From positions 186,001-250,000 of the forward strand of contig JADZDM010000005.1 in assembly GCA_020851035.1 (NCBI GenBank): 64,000 nucleotides of DNA, given 5' to 3'. Origin of the DNA: Gemmatimonadaceae bacterium. Its GTDB lineage: Bacteria > Gemmatimonadota > Gemmatimonadetes > Gemmatimonadales > Gemmatimonadaceae. Positions 1-8,060 of this stretch are shown in pieces (position 1 is the first letter of the stretch; the number at the start of each line of letters is the position of its first letter). The translations under genes and the position numbers were made by a program. The notes beneath the pieces were generated by a model that was not told the DNA's origin, did not search any database, and saw only the letters and a program-made list of their open reading frames with translations.

Positions 1-16
1 CTCGTTCATCATGGTC

Positions 17-66
17 TTCTTTGCGTCCTTCGCGCTCGTTGCGCCTTTGCGTCCAAGCCGTTCACG
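17..66 (+). repeat. Dispersed CTTTGCGT-rich intergenic repeat, left copy
   Basis: This short stretch just past the yidC stop has two copies of CTTTGCGTCC (19-28 and 45-54) and ends in CGTTCAC. The 11-mer TTCTTTGCGTC at 17-27 recurs exactly at 62700-62710 and, inverted, at 62607-62617. The whole block aligns with the reverse complement of 62574-62617. It is non-coding in appearance and sits at a gene 3' end in both places. I infer a family of dispersed intergenic repeats; function unknown. Confidence 0.6.
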
Positions 67-86
67 ATGCCTGCTGAACACGGACC

Positions 87-1799
87 TCAGGCCTTGCGCG
101 GCTTGGCAGGAGTGCCTTTGTCGCTGTAGACCACCGGCTTGTCCTTCGTCTTCAGCCGCTCGTTCGAGATCAGCCACTGCTGCGGGATCGCCGCCAGGTT
201 CTGCACGAAGTAGTACAGGTTCAGCCCCGCCGCCGCGCTGAAGAAGAAGGTGAACATCATCGCCGGGAACATGTAGGCCATGATCTTCGCCTGCGGGTTC
301 GGCGGCATTCCGCGCATGCCGATCCACGACAGGCCGAAGGCGCTCAGCGCCATCAGCAGCGGGATCACGAACGTCGGGTCCTTCTGCGAGATGTCGGCAA
401 GGTAGAGAAACGGCACGCCGCGGAACTCGATCGTGTTCTGGAACACGAAGAAGAGCGTGATGAACACCGGCATCGGCAGCAGCATCGGCAGGCACCCCGA
501 CAGCGCGCTGAACGGCGACATGTCGTGCTCCTTGTACACCCGCATCGTCTCGGCCTGCATCTTCTGCGGGTCGGACTTGAACTTCTCCTGCACCGCCTGC
601 AGCTCCGGCTGGAGCACCTGCATCTTCATCGAGGTCCGCATGGCGCGCTGGTTGAACGGCCAGAGCAGCAGCCGCACCGCCACGCCGAAGATCACCAGCA
701 CCCAGCCGTAGTTCAGCTTCATCGAGTCGTGCATCCACAGCAGCGCCTTCATCACCAGCGTCGCGAACGGCTGCACGAAGCCCTGCAGCCAGCCGCCGTA
801 CGGGTTGCTGTTCTCGAAGTCGCGGCCCAGCGCCCGCAGCCGCTTCCATTCCTGCGGGCCGGCATAGAGCTCGAAGCGGAAGGTGCCGTCCTGCAGCGAC
901 TGCAGCGCGGTCGCGATCACACGGCTTTCGAGCTTGCCCGTCTTCGGGCCGCCCGTCACCGTCACCTCGTCGAAGGGACGGTCACCGGTGGCGGTCAGCA
1001 GGCCGGCGATGAAGAACTTGTTCTTCGAGGCCACCCAGGTGAACGGGCCTTCCTGCAGCTGCCGCTCGCCGGGATCGAGCTTGTCGAACGCGATGCTCGA
1101 GGTGTTGCCCCCCTTCACCGGCTTCATCGCCACCGCGAGGTGGCGCTGGTCCTCGGTGGTGTCGGCCTCGCTGGAGTTCAGGCCGCTTGGCAGCGTGACA
1201 CGCACGAACGCCGGCGCGGTGAGGCCGGTGACCTTGCCGCCCACGCGCACGAGGAAGCTGTCGGGCTGGAAGGTGTAGGTGATGGCCACCGTCGCCTCAC
1301 CCGCCTGCCCGGTGTAGGCCACCGTCCGGTCGTCGGGACGGGTCGCTGTGAACGACACGCCGGCGAGGTCGATCACGCGGTTCCCGGCCGGCTCCTTCAC
1401 GATCAGCGCGTACTGCAGCAATGCCTCGTCGCGGCGCACGAGCTCGACGCGCTCACCGGCACTCGCCTTCTCGGGCAGGCGCTTGTACCCCGAGAGCTGC
1501 ACCGACACCGGCGCTGCACCCACGCTGCTGAGCCGCACGATGCTCTTGGTTCCCGTCAGCGTGGCCGTGTCGGCCGCCGCCGCCATCACGGCGGTCGCGG
1601 CGCCAGGCTGCAGCGCGGCGGCGGCGCCCGGTGCAACCGGCGCGACGGTTGCCGCCGGTGACGCGGCGGCTGGTGCCGGTGCCGCCGCCGGCGCGGGTGC
1701 GGCCGGCTTGGCCGCTGGCTTCACCGGAGGGAACAGGTACTGAGTGAGACCGATCACCGCCGCCGACAGGGCGAGGGCGAGCAGCATGCGCTTGTTCAT
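87..1799 (-). CDS. yidC: Membrane protein insertase YidC
   Basis: YidC inserts and folds inner-membrane proteins, alone or with SecYEG. The 570-residue product has an N-terminal membrane anchor (about residues 5-23), an Ala/Pro-rich linker to about residue 65, a large periplasmic domain and a C-terminal five-helix core. The core begins near FVQPFATLVMKALLWMHD and holds RLLLWPFNQRAM, with the conserved Arg of the hydrophilic groove. It ends in a short basic tail, as in Gram-negative YidC proteins of about 550 residues. The ATG start directly precedes the anchor. It follows rpmH, rnpA and yidD in the usual order, with 73 bases after yidD. The long low-complexity linker is the only oddity. Confidence 0.97.
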   Translation of the reverse strand: MNKRMLLALALSAAVIGLTQYLFPPVKPAAKPAAPAPAAAPAPAAASPAATVAPVAPGAAAALQPGAATAVMAAAADTATLTGTKSIVRLSSVGAAPVSVQLSGYKRLPEKASAGERVELVRRDEALLQYALIVKEPAGNRVIDLAGVSFTATRPDDRTVAYTGQAGEATVAITYTFQPDSFLVRVGGKVTGLTAPAFVRVTLPSGLNSSEADTTEDQRHLAVAMKPVKGGNTSSIAFDKLDPGERQLQEGPFTWVASKNKFFIAGLLTATGDRPFDEVTVTGGPKTGKLESRVIATALQSLQDGTFRFELYAGPQEWKRLRALGRDFENSNPYGGWLQGFVQPFATLVMKALLWMHDSMKLNYGWVLVIFGVAVRLLLWPFNQRAMRTSMKMQVLQPELQAVQEKFKSDPQKMQAETMRVYKEHDMSPFSALSGCLPMLLPMPVFITLFFVFQNTIEFRGVPFLYLADISQKDPTFVIPLLMALSAFGLSWIGMRGMPPNPQAKIMAYMFPAMMFTFFFSAAAGLNLYYFVQNLAAIPQQWLISNERLKTKDKPVVYSDKGTPAKPRKA

Positions 1800-1872
1800 A
1801 CTGAGGTGTGGAGGGTCAGGCGAGGCGCGAAGGCGCGCTCAGAAGCGCGTACGATCGCGGCGGTCGGAAGGT

Positions 1873-2157
1873 TCAGGGAACGGGGTCGTGTCCGCCGGGC
1901 CGGAACGGGTGGCATCGCGCGATTCGCCGCGCTGCCAGCCAGGAACCGCGAAGGACGCCGTGTCGCTCGATCGCCTCGACGGCATATGCCGAGCAGGTGG
2001 GAGTATAGCGGCAGGTGGCTGGAAACAGCGGGGAGAGGAAGAGCTGGTAGACCCGGATCGCGGCCGTGGCGGTCCAGCGCGCCGCCGCCACCAGCGCGGG
2101 CAGCGGCGGCCGCGGCGGCGGCCCCTCGGGACCGGGCTCTGCCGGCGTGACCGTCAT
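1873..2157 (-). CDS. yidD: Membrane protein insertion efficiency factor YidD
   Basis: This 94-residue protein has the YidD core: [23 protein letters not shown], then [22 protein letters not shown] and PGGHDPVP. The three Cys residues and the CHPF and DPVP motifs are family hallmarks. YidD is a small membrane-associated protein that helps YidC-dependent insertion. I place the start at the ATG whose first base is shared with the last base of the rnpA stop (TGATG), which gives translational coupling. A longer in-frame reading into rnpA has no homologous content. The N-terminal 20 residues are Pro-rich and poorly conserved. Confidence 0.93.
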   Translation of the reverse strand: MTVTPAEPGPEGPPPRPPLPALVAAARWTATAAIRVYQLFLSPLFPATCRYTPTCSAYAVEAIERHGVLRGSWLAARRIARCHPFRPGGHDPVP

Positions 2158-2477
2158 CAGTCCCGGGCCTGCGCCGCGGCGGCAGGCACCGGCTGCGTGT
2201 CGAGACGCCGGAGCAGTGTCGTCACCTCCGCCTGCACCTGCGCCCACGTCAGCCGGTACGCGCCCGGCAGCACTCGCACGACCACATCCTGCGGACGCAG
2301 CGCGGGCAGCGCCAGGACGCGGACCAGTTCGCGCAGCCGTCGCTTCAGTCGATTCCGGTCCACGATCTCGTGGCCATGCTTCGGCACGATGAACCCGGCA
2401 CGCGCATACGACAAAGGGGAAGCCGCGACGCGGAGCTCGAAATGAGCCGACCGCACACGCTTCCCCTCACGTCGCAC
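2157..2477 (-). CDS. rnpA: Ribonuclease P protein component (start uncertain)
   Basis: RnpA is the protein cofactor that helps RNase P RNA bind and cleave precursor tRNA 5' leaders. The RNR signature is seen as [14 protein letters not shown], preceded by [11 protein letters not shown]. The only canonical start, a GTG, gives 106 residues beginning [10 protein letters not shown]. However, the same frame upstream (2478-2534) encodes [19 protein letters not shown], which looks like the conserved RnpA N-terminus (F-x-R-x-x-R-L). That extension has no ATG, GTG or TTG before an in-frame TGA inside rpmH. The true start may be non-canonical, or a frameshift or sequence error may be involved. The partner RNA gene rnpB lies 4 kb away. 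Confidence 0.93.
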   Translation of the reverse strand: MRREGKRVRSAHFELRVAASPLSYARAGFIVPKHGHEIVDRNRLKRRLRELVRVLALPALRPQDVVVRVLPGAYRLTWAQVQAEVTTLLRRLDTQPVPAAAAQARD

Positions 2478-2532
2478 CCGTTCCAGCTCCGGTTTCCTCG
2501 TGAGACGCTGGTCTCGCGAGAACCGGAACGAC

Positions 2533-2697
2533 TCAGGCGCCGGCGTACTTGTCCGGCAGCTGAACGGTCAGCTGCTTGCGGCCCTTCTTGCGACGACGTG
2601 CCAGCACCGCGCGGCCCCAACGATCGGCCATGCGGGCACGGAAGCCGTGCTTGCGGATGCGGCGCTTGTTTCTCGGACGATACGTCGGCTTGCCCAT
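2533..2697 (-). CDS. rpmH: 50S ribosomal protein L34
   Basis: This 54-residue basic protein starts [19 protein letters not shown] and contains [20 protein letters not shown], the L34 core. L34 is a small protein of the large ribosomal subunit. The ATG is preceded by GGAG with five bases spacing. L34 is usually 44-46 residues; here it ends in an extra tail after QLTV (QLPDKYAGA). The region just before its stop overlaps the extended reading frame of rnpA, so the two genes may share coding sequence. A good promoter lies upstream. Confidence 0.95.
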   Translation of the reverse strand: MGKPTYRPRNKRRIRKHGFRARMADRWGRAVLARRRKKGRKQLTVQLPDKYAGA

Positions 2698-2739
2698 ATG
2701 TACTCCAGGAGCGTTTGCTGTATTCGGGGAAAGTCTCCA

Positions 2740-2768
2740 AACCTATTCAGGACAAGCACTTCGGTCAA
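2740..2768 (-). promoter_or_regulatory. Candidate sigma-70 promoter for rpmH-rnpA-yidD-yidC
   Basis: Read on the minus strand, TTGACC (2768-2763) is followed after exactly 17 bases by TAGGTT (2745-2740). The predicted start of transcription is about 35 bases before the rpmH ATG. It is the only good -35/-10 pair seen in the divergent rpmH-dnaA gap. Confidence 0.5.
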
Positions 2769-2825
2769 GCGACCTGATTCGACGGATCACTTGCCCGGAC
2801 TCACGCGCACCACCATCTGCGCGGT

Positions 2826-2854
2826 TTGCGATCCTGCCCGCGTCCCTGTAAACT
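2826..2854 (+). promoter_or_regulatory. Candidate sigma-70 promoter for dnaA
   Basis: TTGCGA and TAAACT are separated by 17 bases on the plus strand. Transcription would start near 2861, which leaves about 30 bases before the ATG at 2891 but only about 6 before the GTG at 2867. This favours the ATG as dnaA start. Confidence 0.45.
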
Positions 2855-2890
2855 CGCGCTCCCGCAGTGAATTTCTCCCCGCCGCTCGTA

Positions 2891-4264
2891 ATGCTCTCGG
2901 CTGCAGAAACCTGGGCCCGTCTGCTCGACCGCGCCCGCCTCGAACTCCAGGAGCAGACCGTCCGCACCTGGCTCGAGCCGTGCGAACCGCTCCGCGTGGA
3001 CGAACGTGCCCTGACGGTCGGTGTCCCCGACCAGTTCGCCGCCGACTGGAACGAGTCGAAGCACTCGGCACTGCTCGCCAGCTTCGCTCCCGTCGCGCTC
3101 GGACACCCCCTCCAGGTGCAGTTCGTCGTCCACGAGTCGGCACGCACGCGGCCGCAGATGGACCTGTTCGTCGCCCCCGTCGAGGCGCCGCGGCCACCCG
3201 CCGTCCCGAACCCGAACTTCGCGCCACTCTCCGAGCGCTACACCTTCGAGCACTTCGTCGTCGGCAAGAGCAACGAACTGGCCGCCGCTGCCGCCATCGC
3301 CGCCGCTCAGGCCCCCGGCAAGCTCTACAACCCGCTCTTCCTCTACGGCGACACGGGGCTCGGCAAGACGCACCTGATGCAGGCCGTCGCACACGAACTG
3401 CTCAAGCGCGACGCCAGTACCCGCATCACCTTCGTCGGCACGGAACAGTTCACGAATGAGCTCGTCGGCTCCATCCAGAGCCGCACCACCCAGGATTTCC
3501 GCCGCCGCTACCGCGAGACCGACCTCCTGCTCGTGGACGATGTGCAGTTCCTGAAGGGCAAGGAAGCGACCCAGGAAGAGTTCTTCCACACCTTCAACGC
3601 GATCTACGAGGCCGGCCGCCAGATCATCCTGACCTCCGATCGACCACCATCGGAGATCCCGGGCCTCGAGGCCCGGCTGGTGAGCCGCTTCCAATGGGGC
3701 ATGGTCGCCGACATCGCGCTCCCCGACGTCGAGCATCGCGTCGCCATTCTCCGGCGCAAGGCGCAACTCGACCACCTCGAGCTCACGATCCCCGACGATG
3801 TCATCCAGGTCATCGCCGACAACGTGCGGTCGAACGTGCGCGAGCTCGAAGGGGCGATCATCAAGCTCCTCGCCTACGCCTCGCTCAAGCATGCCGACAT
3901 CACCGTCGACCTGGCCCGTGAGGCCCTCAGGGACCGCTTCAGGAGCGACGGTGGCGCTGCCGCGCCGGTCGGGGTCACCGTGGCCGCCATCCAGGCCGCC
4001 GTGGCCCGGGAATGGGGTGTCACGGCCGAAGGCCTGAAGTCGAAGACGCGCACGAAGATGCTCACCGTGCCACGGCAGGTCGCCATGCTGCTCTGCCGCG
4101 AACTCCTCGCACTCCAGCTGGTGGAAATCGGCAACGCGTTCGGCGGACGTGACCACTCGACGGTCATCCACTCCCTCGACCGTGCCGAACAGGCTGCCAG
4201 GGACGACATCACCTTCGCCGCGCGTGTGGAAAAGGTCCGACGGCTGTTGGAAACCGGCGAATGA
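2891..4264 (+). CDS. dnaA: Chromosomal replication initiator DnaA
   Basis: DnaA is the AAA+ initiator that binds DnaA boxes and opens oriC. Visible parts of the 457-residue protein are an N-terminal helicase-loading domain (MLSAAETWARLLDRARLEL), a Pro-rich linker, Walker A GDTGLGKTHL (residues about 153-162), Walker B LLLVDDVQFL, and the C-terminal DNA-binding domain. The last contains the signature GGRDHSTVIHSLDRAE. An upstream in-frame GTG at 2867 would add eight residues (MNFSPPLV); I prefer the ATG because of the promoter position and homology. It faces away from rpmH and is followed by the putative oriC and dnaN, the standard bacterial arrangement. Confidence 0.97.
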   Translation: MLSAAETWARLLDRARLELQEQTVRTWLEPCEPLRVDERALTVGVPDQFAADWNESKHSALLASFAPVALGHPLQVQFVVHESARTRPQMDLFVAPVEAPRPPAVPNPNFAPLSERYTFEHFVVGKSNELAAAAAIAAAQAPGKLYNPLFLYGDTGLGKTHLMQAVAHELLKRDASTRITFVGTEQFTNELVGSIQSRTTQDFRRRYRETDLLLVDDVQFLKGKEATQEEFFHTFNAIYEAGRQIILTSDRPPSEIPGLEARLVSRFQWGMVADIALPDVEHRVAILRRKAQLDHLELTIPDDVIQVIADNVRSNVRELEGAIIKLLAYASLKHADITVDLAREALRDRFRSDGGAAAPVGVTVAAIQAAVAREWGVTAEGLKSKTRTKMLTVPRQVAMLLCRELLALQLVEIGNAFGGRDHSTVIHSLDRAEQAARDDITFAARVEKVRRLLETGE

Positions 4265-4574
4265 TCCACACCACTCCACGCCCGGCACCGACAATCCACA
4301 TGACTCGGCGCGACGATGATGACGGATGCGGAAAAGCGCTGTCGTTCTCCCCGCCGCTCCACAGCCGCTCGGCTTGGCGAAACCCTTGCAGCGACGTAGC
4401 TTCCGGCATTCTTCCACAGTCCCGTCGCCCTCTACGACTACGACTGTTAAAGATCTATAGAACAGCATTACAGCAGTACGTCCACACAGATCGGAACAGG
4501 CTGGTCCAGACCGCAGGATCGATTGCCACACAGGGCGTTCGCCCGGCGTCGATCCGGTGCACCCCGAGGAGCTG
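4262..4574. other. Putative chromosomal origin of replication (oriC)
   Basis: The 310-base dnaA-dnaN gap contains a cluster of 9-mers close to the DnaA box TTATCCACA. TGATCCACA at 4262-4270 has one mismatch and overlaps the dnaA stop. CAATCCACA at 4292-4300 and TCTTCCACA at 4410-4418 have two mismatches each. Weaker CCACA-containing words lie at 4480-4486 and 4531-4537. An AT-rich tract at about 4445-4475 (GTTAAAGATCTATAGAAC) stands out in this GC-rich sequence and could be the unwinding element. The location and content fit an origin; no biochemical evidence is available here. Confidence 0.6.
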
Positions 4575-5687
4575 ATGCGATTCACCATCGCGCGTGAAAA
4601 ACTTCAGGAAGGGCTGGCCGCGGTCGCGGCGAGCATTCCCGGCAAGACAACGCTGCCGGTCCTGGCGAACATCCTCGTCGAGACCACCGAGCGCGGCATC
4701 CGGTTCTCGGGCACTGACCTCGACATCCACGTCAGCCACGAAGTCCAGGCCGACGTCGAACGGCAGGGCGGCATCACCATCCCCGCCAAGAAGCTGCAGG
4801 AACTCGCCCGCGAGCTGCCCCCAAACCCGGTGAAGATCGAGTCGGCCGGCGAGCAGAAGGTGAGCCTCGAGTGCGGCCGCGCGAAGTTCAAGCTGAACGG
4901 CCTGCCGAAGGACGACTTCCCGCAGTTCCCGGCGATCAAGTTCGGGGAAGGCTGGCGCGTGAAGTCGGCCGACGTGCGCAAGCTGATCCGCCACACCTCC
5001 TACGCCGTGAGCACCGAGGAGAGTCGCCCGATCCTCAACGGCGTGCTCTGGGAGCTGAAGCCGGATCACATGCGCATGGTCGCCACCAACGGCCACCGCC
5101 TGGCAAAGATGGACGTCGCCGTCTCCGGTCACGGCGCACAGACGTCGGACCTGATCGTCATGCCGAAGGCACTCGACCAGGTGAGCAAGCTCTTCCCCGA
5201 CGAGGAGGAACTGGAGGTCGCCCGCGGCGACAACCACCTCGCGTTCAAGAGCCCGTTCACCACGATCTACACGCGCCTGATCGAGGGACCGTACCCGAAC
5301 TACGAGCAGGTCATCCCGAAGGACAACGACCGCTTCGCGATCGCCGACAAGGATGCCCTCGCCTCCGCCCTGCGCCGCATGGCCACCGTCGCCAGCGACC
5401 AGACGCACCGCATCAAGCTCTCCTTCAATGCCGGCATCCTCCGCTTCCAGGTCACCACGCCGGACCTCGGCGACGGCCAGGACGAGATCCCCGTCCGCTA
5501 CGAAGGCGACCCGATGGACATCGGCTTCAACGGCGCCTACCTGCTCGAGATCCTGAAGTACATCCCGACGCCCGAGGTGAAGCTCACCTTCAAGGCACCG
5601 GAGCGCGCCGCGACCGTCGAACCGGAAGGCTGGAGCGACCCGGCGACGTACCTCACGATCCTCATGCCGCTGCGCCTCTCCGACTGA
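4575..5687 (+). CDS. dnaN: DNA polymerase III subunit beta (sliding clamp)
   Basis: DnaN dimerises into the ring that tethers DNA polymerase III to the template. The 370-residue length and the order of the three clamp domains match the family. The N-terminus MRFTIAREKLQEGLAAVAA, the segment TLPVLANILVE and the C-terminal YLTILMPLRLSD are typical. I chose the ATG preceded by GAGGAG (4566-4571) over an upstream in-frame GTG at 4557 that adds six non-homologous residues. It lies directly after the candidate oriC and is followed by a strong hairpin terminator. Confidence 0.97.
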   Translation: MRFTIAREKLQEGLAAVAASIPGKTTLPVLANILVETTERGIRFSGTDLDIHVSHEVQADVERQGGITIPAKKLQELARELPPNPVKIESAGEQKVSLECGRAKFKLNGLPKDDFPQFPAIKFGEGWRVKSADVRKLIRHTSYAVSTEESRPILNGVLWELKPDHMRMVATNGHRLAKMDVAVSGHGAQTSDLIVMPKALDQVSKLFPDEEELEVARGDNHLAFKSPFTTIYTRLIEGPYPNYEQVIPKDNDRFAIADKDALASALRRMATVASDQTHRIKLSFNAGILRFQVTTPDLGDGQDEIPVRYEGDPMDIGFNGAYLLEILKYIPTPEVKLTFKAPERAATVEPEGWSDPATYLTILMPLRLSD

Positions 5688-5697
5688 GGCGCTGTGA

Positions 5698-5735
5698 CCG
5701 GGGGGGCGACGGAACCACGCGTCGCCGCCCCCCGG
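5698..5735. terminator. Bidirectional hairpin terminator after dnaN
   Basis: A GC-rich inverted repeat lies between two convergent genes. CCGGGGGGGCGACG pairs with CGTCGCCGCCCCCCGG with one bulge and a short loop. It has no long T-run, so it is a probable rather than classical intrinsic terminator. Confidence 0.5.
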
Positions 5736-5744
5736 CAGACCGGC

Positions 5745-6551
5745 TCAGGGCAGCAGTGTCGCCGAGTCCGTGATCTGCTGCACGATGCGCCGTGTCTGCT
5801 GGCCATTGGTGAGTTCCAGCTCCAGGCTCTGCGTTCCGCGCCACGACTGCAACTGCCGCGTGCCCACCAGCACCACACCCAGTGACTCGCTCGTGCCGCT
5901 CCCGTTCAGCGTGACCTGCTGCGCACGCAGCGTCGCGCCACCCGACACCCGGATCACGGCGCGCCGCTCCAGCAGCAGGCTGGTGCTGTCCATTCCAGTG
6001 AGCAGCCGGTTCGTCACCACCGTCACCGCCGTCACGGGAAGTCCCGCACGACAGGTCGTCACGGTCAGCGTGTCACTCCAGCTCGCGTCGGCGACGAGCG
6101 GCACCGGCAGCAACGGCAGCAGTTCGGGCAGCAGCCCGGCCAGCGGCCGCTCCGAGGCACAGGCCGTGGCGCTGTCACCCGTGACACGCGGCCGCCCACC
6201 GGTCAGCACGGCGAGCACCGACACCCCGCGGGTGAACGCATCCGGCGGACGCTTCACCATCCCGGTCGACGTCACCTGCAGTGAATCCAGCGACATCGTC
6301 GCCACCGTGTCCGCCACCGCACTCAGCGCGATCGTGACCAGCGATGCCGTCGTCAGTGTGTCCACCAGCGGTGGCTGGCCCGCCCGCTCCAGCGCGATCA
6401 CGGCCGTGGACACCACGCGATAACGCGCGCCCTGCGCCTCCGCGTCCTCCACCGACACGACCTGCACGCACACGAGGCAGGCCAGGAAGGCGCAGCAGCG
6501 CCGGCCCGCCAGCACCAGCCAGCGGGGAATCTGCGTGACGAGTGCGGCCAC
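5745..6551 (-). CDS. Exported protein of unknown function
   Basis: I do not recognise this protein. With a GTG start (TTG nine bases upstream is an alternative) it has 268 residues and a probable signal peptide: ALVTQIPRWLVLAG, then a hydrophobic stretch FLACLVCVQVV with cleavage likely after AEAQG. The rest is rich in Thr, Val and Ser with alternating hydrophobic residues, suggesting a beta-rich periplasmic or outer-membrane-associated domain. A longer reading starting at 6644 would run into the RNase P RNA gene and is rejected. It converges on dnaN. The family is unknown. Confidence 0.7.
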   Translation of the reverse strand: MAALVTQIPRWLVLAGRRCCAFLACLVCVQVVSVEDAEAQGARYRVVSTAVIALERAGQPPLVDTLTTASLVTIALSAVADTVATMSLDSLQVTSTGMVKRPPDAFTRGVSVLAVLTGGRPRVTGDSATACASERPLAGLLPELLPLLPVPLVADASWSDTLTVTTCRAGLPVTAVTVVTNRLLTGMDSTSLLLERRAVIRVSGGATLRAQQVTLNGSGTSESLGVVLVGTRQLQSWRGTQSLELELTNGQQTRRIVQQITDSATLLP

Positions 6552-6583
6552 GGGAATCAAGAAGAAGCCAGACGGGAATGATG

Positions 6584-6998
6584 GGTGATGTGCGCCGACC
6601 TGTAAGCCGGGTTCTGTCATCGCGCGAACGCGATGGATGATCATTCCTCTCGGCGTACAATCGCTTGCACGCTCCAGCAGCCTACCCGCGGCGTCCTGAT
6701 CGGGACGGGCCGTCCCTCGCCGCTTATTTGGCCTTGCTCCAGCCGGGGTTTACCCTGCCACCACCGTTGCCGGTGGCGCGGTGCGCTCTTACCGCACCTT
6801 TTCACCCTTGCCTGATCCGGCGCGAACGCCGGCCATCGGCGGTGTGTTTTCTGTGGCACTTTCCGTCGCCGGGCAGCGATCCCGCCACTGCACGACGCCC
6901 AGGCATTACCTGGCGGCCCGCCCTGCGGAGCCCGGACTTTCCTCGAGCAGACATCCTTGCGGACCTGTCTCGCGATCACCCGGTCGACGCCCATCACC
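6584..6998 (-). ncRNA. rnpB: RNase P RNA, bacterial type A
   Basis: This 415-base RNA is the catalytic subunit of RNase P. Reading the minus strand, the conserved GAGGAAAGTCCGGGCTCC lies at 6944-6927. The internal GGTAAGAGCGCACCG, GGAGCAAGGCCAAATA and GGGTAGGCTGCT blocks follow, and the 3' region has ACAGAACCCGGCTTACAGG. The ends are set by helix P1: 6998-6982 (GGTGATGGGCGTCGACC) pairs with 6600-6584 with only minor mismatches. Its protein partner rnpA is 4 kb away. Confidence 0.96.
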
Positions 6999-7106
6999 TG
7001 CCGCAACGTAGCGCCACCCGACGCGACATGGCAGCAGCGCATCCGGCACATCGGTGCGTTTCGACACCGCCCCAACCCCCCCGCCCCTGACAGCGCCGTG
7101 ACGGGC

Positions 7107-7139
7107 CACCTGAGGTTTGCCACGTCCTCAGCACAGGTG
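7107..7139. promoter_or_regulatory. Imperfect inverted repeat upstream of the AraC-type gene
   Basis: CACCTGAGG (7107-7115) and CCTCAG-CAC-AGGTG (7126-7139) form a dyad with a three-base insertion. It ends eight bases before the start codon, so it could be an operator or a 5' leader hairpin. Evidence is only the symmetry and the location. Confidence 0.3.
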
Positions 7140-7146
7140 ACCCGAC

Positions 7147-8046
7147 ATGTCCGCACCGCGACACAGCGCACCGCGCGTCTCCGCCGCCGCCACACGGCCC
7201 GCCGCCCCAGTACCCGTCACCACCATCCTCACCCCGTCCGAACGCAGCGCGGTGGATGCCGCCGGACACGGTCTGTATCGCACGATGCACCGCACCTCGC
7301 TCGACGAGGTCCGTCGCGACCTCCGCGAACAGTCCGCCAACGCGGTGCTGCTCTCCCTTGCCTGCTGCACGCCACGCGACGCCATCCGGATGGCCGCCAT
7401 CCTGCGCGAACACCCGCGCATCCCGATGATGGGACTCGTCACCAGCGCCGACCGCGTCCATCCGCAATCGCTGCTCTCGCTCGGCCGCAGCGGCATGCGC
7501 ATCGTCATCGACGCCCGCGAATCGGGAGGCTGGCACCTGCTGCGCGAGACGGTGGCGACGGCCGACCGCGCTGGGTTCACGGTGGATTCCGCCATCGCAG
7601 ACCTGCGGCAGCGCCTCGTCGCCGCCGGCGACGACTGCCTCGAACTCTTCGAGCTGTTCTTCAGCGCACGCCCCGCAGTCCACAGCGTGCGGCAACTCGC
7701 GAAGATGGTCGCGGTGCACCCTGGCACGCTCATGAGCCGCTTCCATCGCGCCGGACTGCCGTCGCTCAAGTCCTACCTCGACCTCGCGAACCTCGTCCGC
7801 GCGGCACACCGGCTCGAGGACGAACGGCGTTCGATCGCCGACGTGGCGACGAGCCTCGACTACTCCTCCCCCCAGAGCTTCGGCCGCCACGTCACACTCG
7901 TGCTCGGCATGACGGCATCGGCGTTTCGCGAGCGCTACGACTGCGAGGGGATGTACCGACGCTTCTGCGACGAGCTGATCACCCCGCACCTCGGGAAGAT
8001 CTGCGCCCTGCAACCCCTGCGACCGGCGCCCGACGGCCCACACTGA
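7147..8046 (+). CDS. AraC-type helix-turn-helix transcriptional regulator
   Basis: The 299-residue protein ends in an AraC-family DNA-binding domain (about residues 178-275). The first helix-turn-helix is SVRQLAKMVAVHPGTLMSRF; the second, SIADVATSLDYSSPQSFGRH, is followed by the typical GMTASAFRERY. The N-terminal 160 residues look like a receiver-like alpha/beta fold (ANAVLLSLACCTPRDAIRM, IPMMGLVTSADRV). I see no convincing phospho-acceptor Asp, so it may be a degenerate receiver. Targets are unknown; it is transcribed away from rnpB. Confidence 0.8.
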   Translation: MSAPRHSAPRVSAAATRPAAPVPVTTILTPSERSAVDAAGHGLYRTMHRTSLDEVRRDLREQSANAVLLSLACCTPRDAIRMAAILREHPRIPMMGLVTSADRVHPQSLLSLGRSGMRIVIDARESGGWHLLRETVATADRAGFTVDSAIADLRQRLVAAGDDCLELFELFFSARPAVHSVRQLAKMVAVHPGTLMSRFHRAGLPSLKSYLDLANLVRAAHRLEDERRSIADVATSLDYSSPQSFGRHVTLVLGMTASAFRERYDCEGMYRRFCDELITPHLGKICALQPLRPAPDGPH

Positions 8047-8060
8047 CCCCAGCTCAGGGG

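Noticed and set aside
525-1661. Plus-strand open frame of 378 codons over yidC
   Set aside because: YidC is certain on the other strand; this product is His/Arg-rich low complexity.
2801-4588. Minus-strand open frame of 595 codons over dnaA
   Set aside because: Antisense to DnaA; no recognisable domain, and it would cover the origin.
5745-6644. Longer start for the exported protein
   Set aside because: The extra N-terminal codons lie inside the RNase P RNA gene, so a start at 6551 is used.
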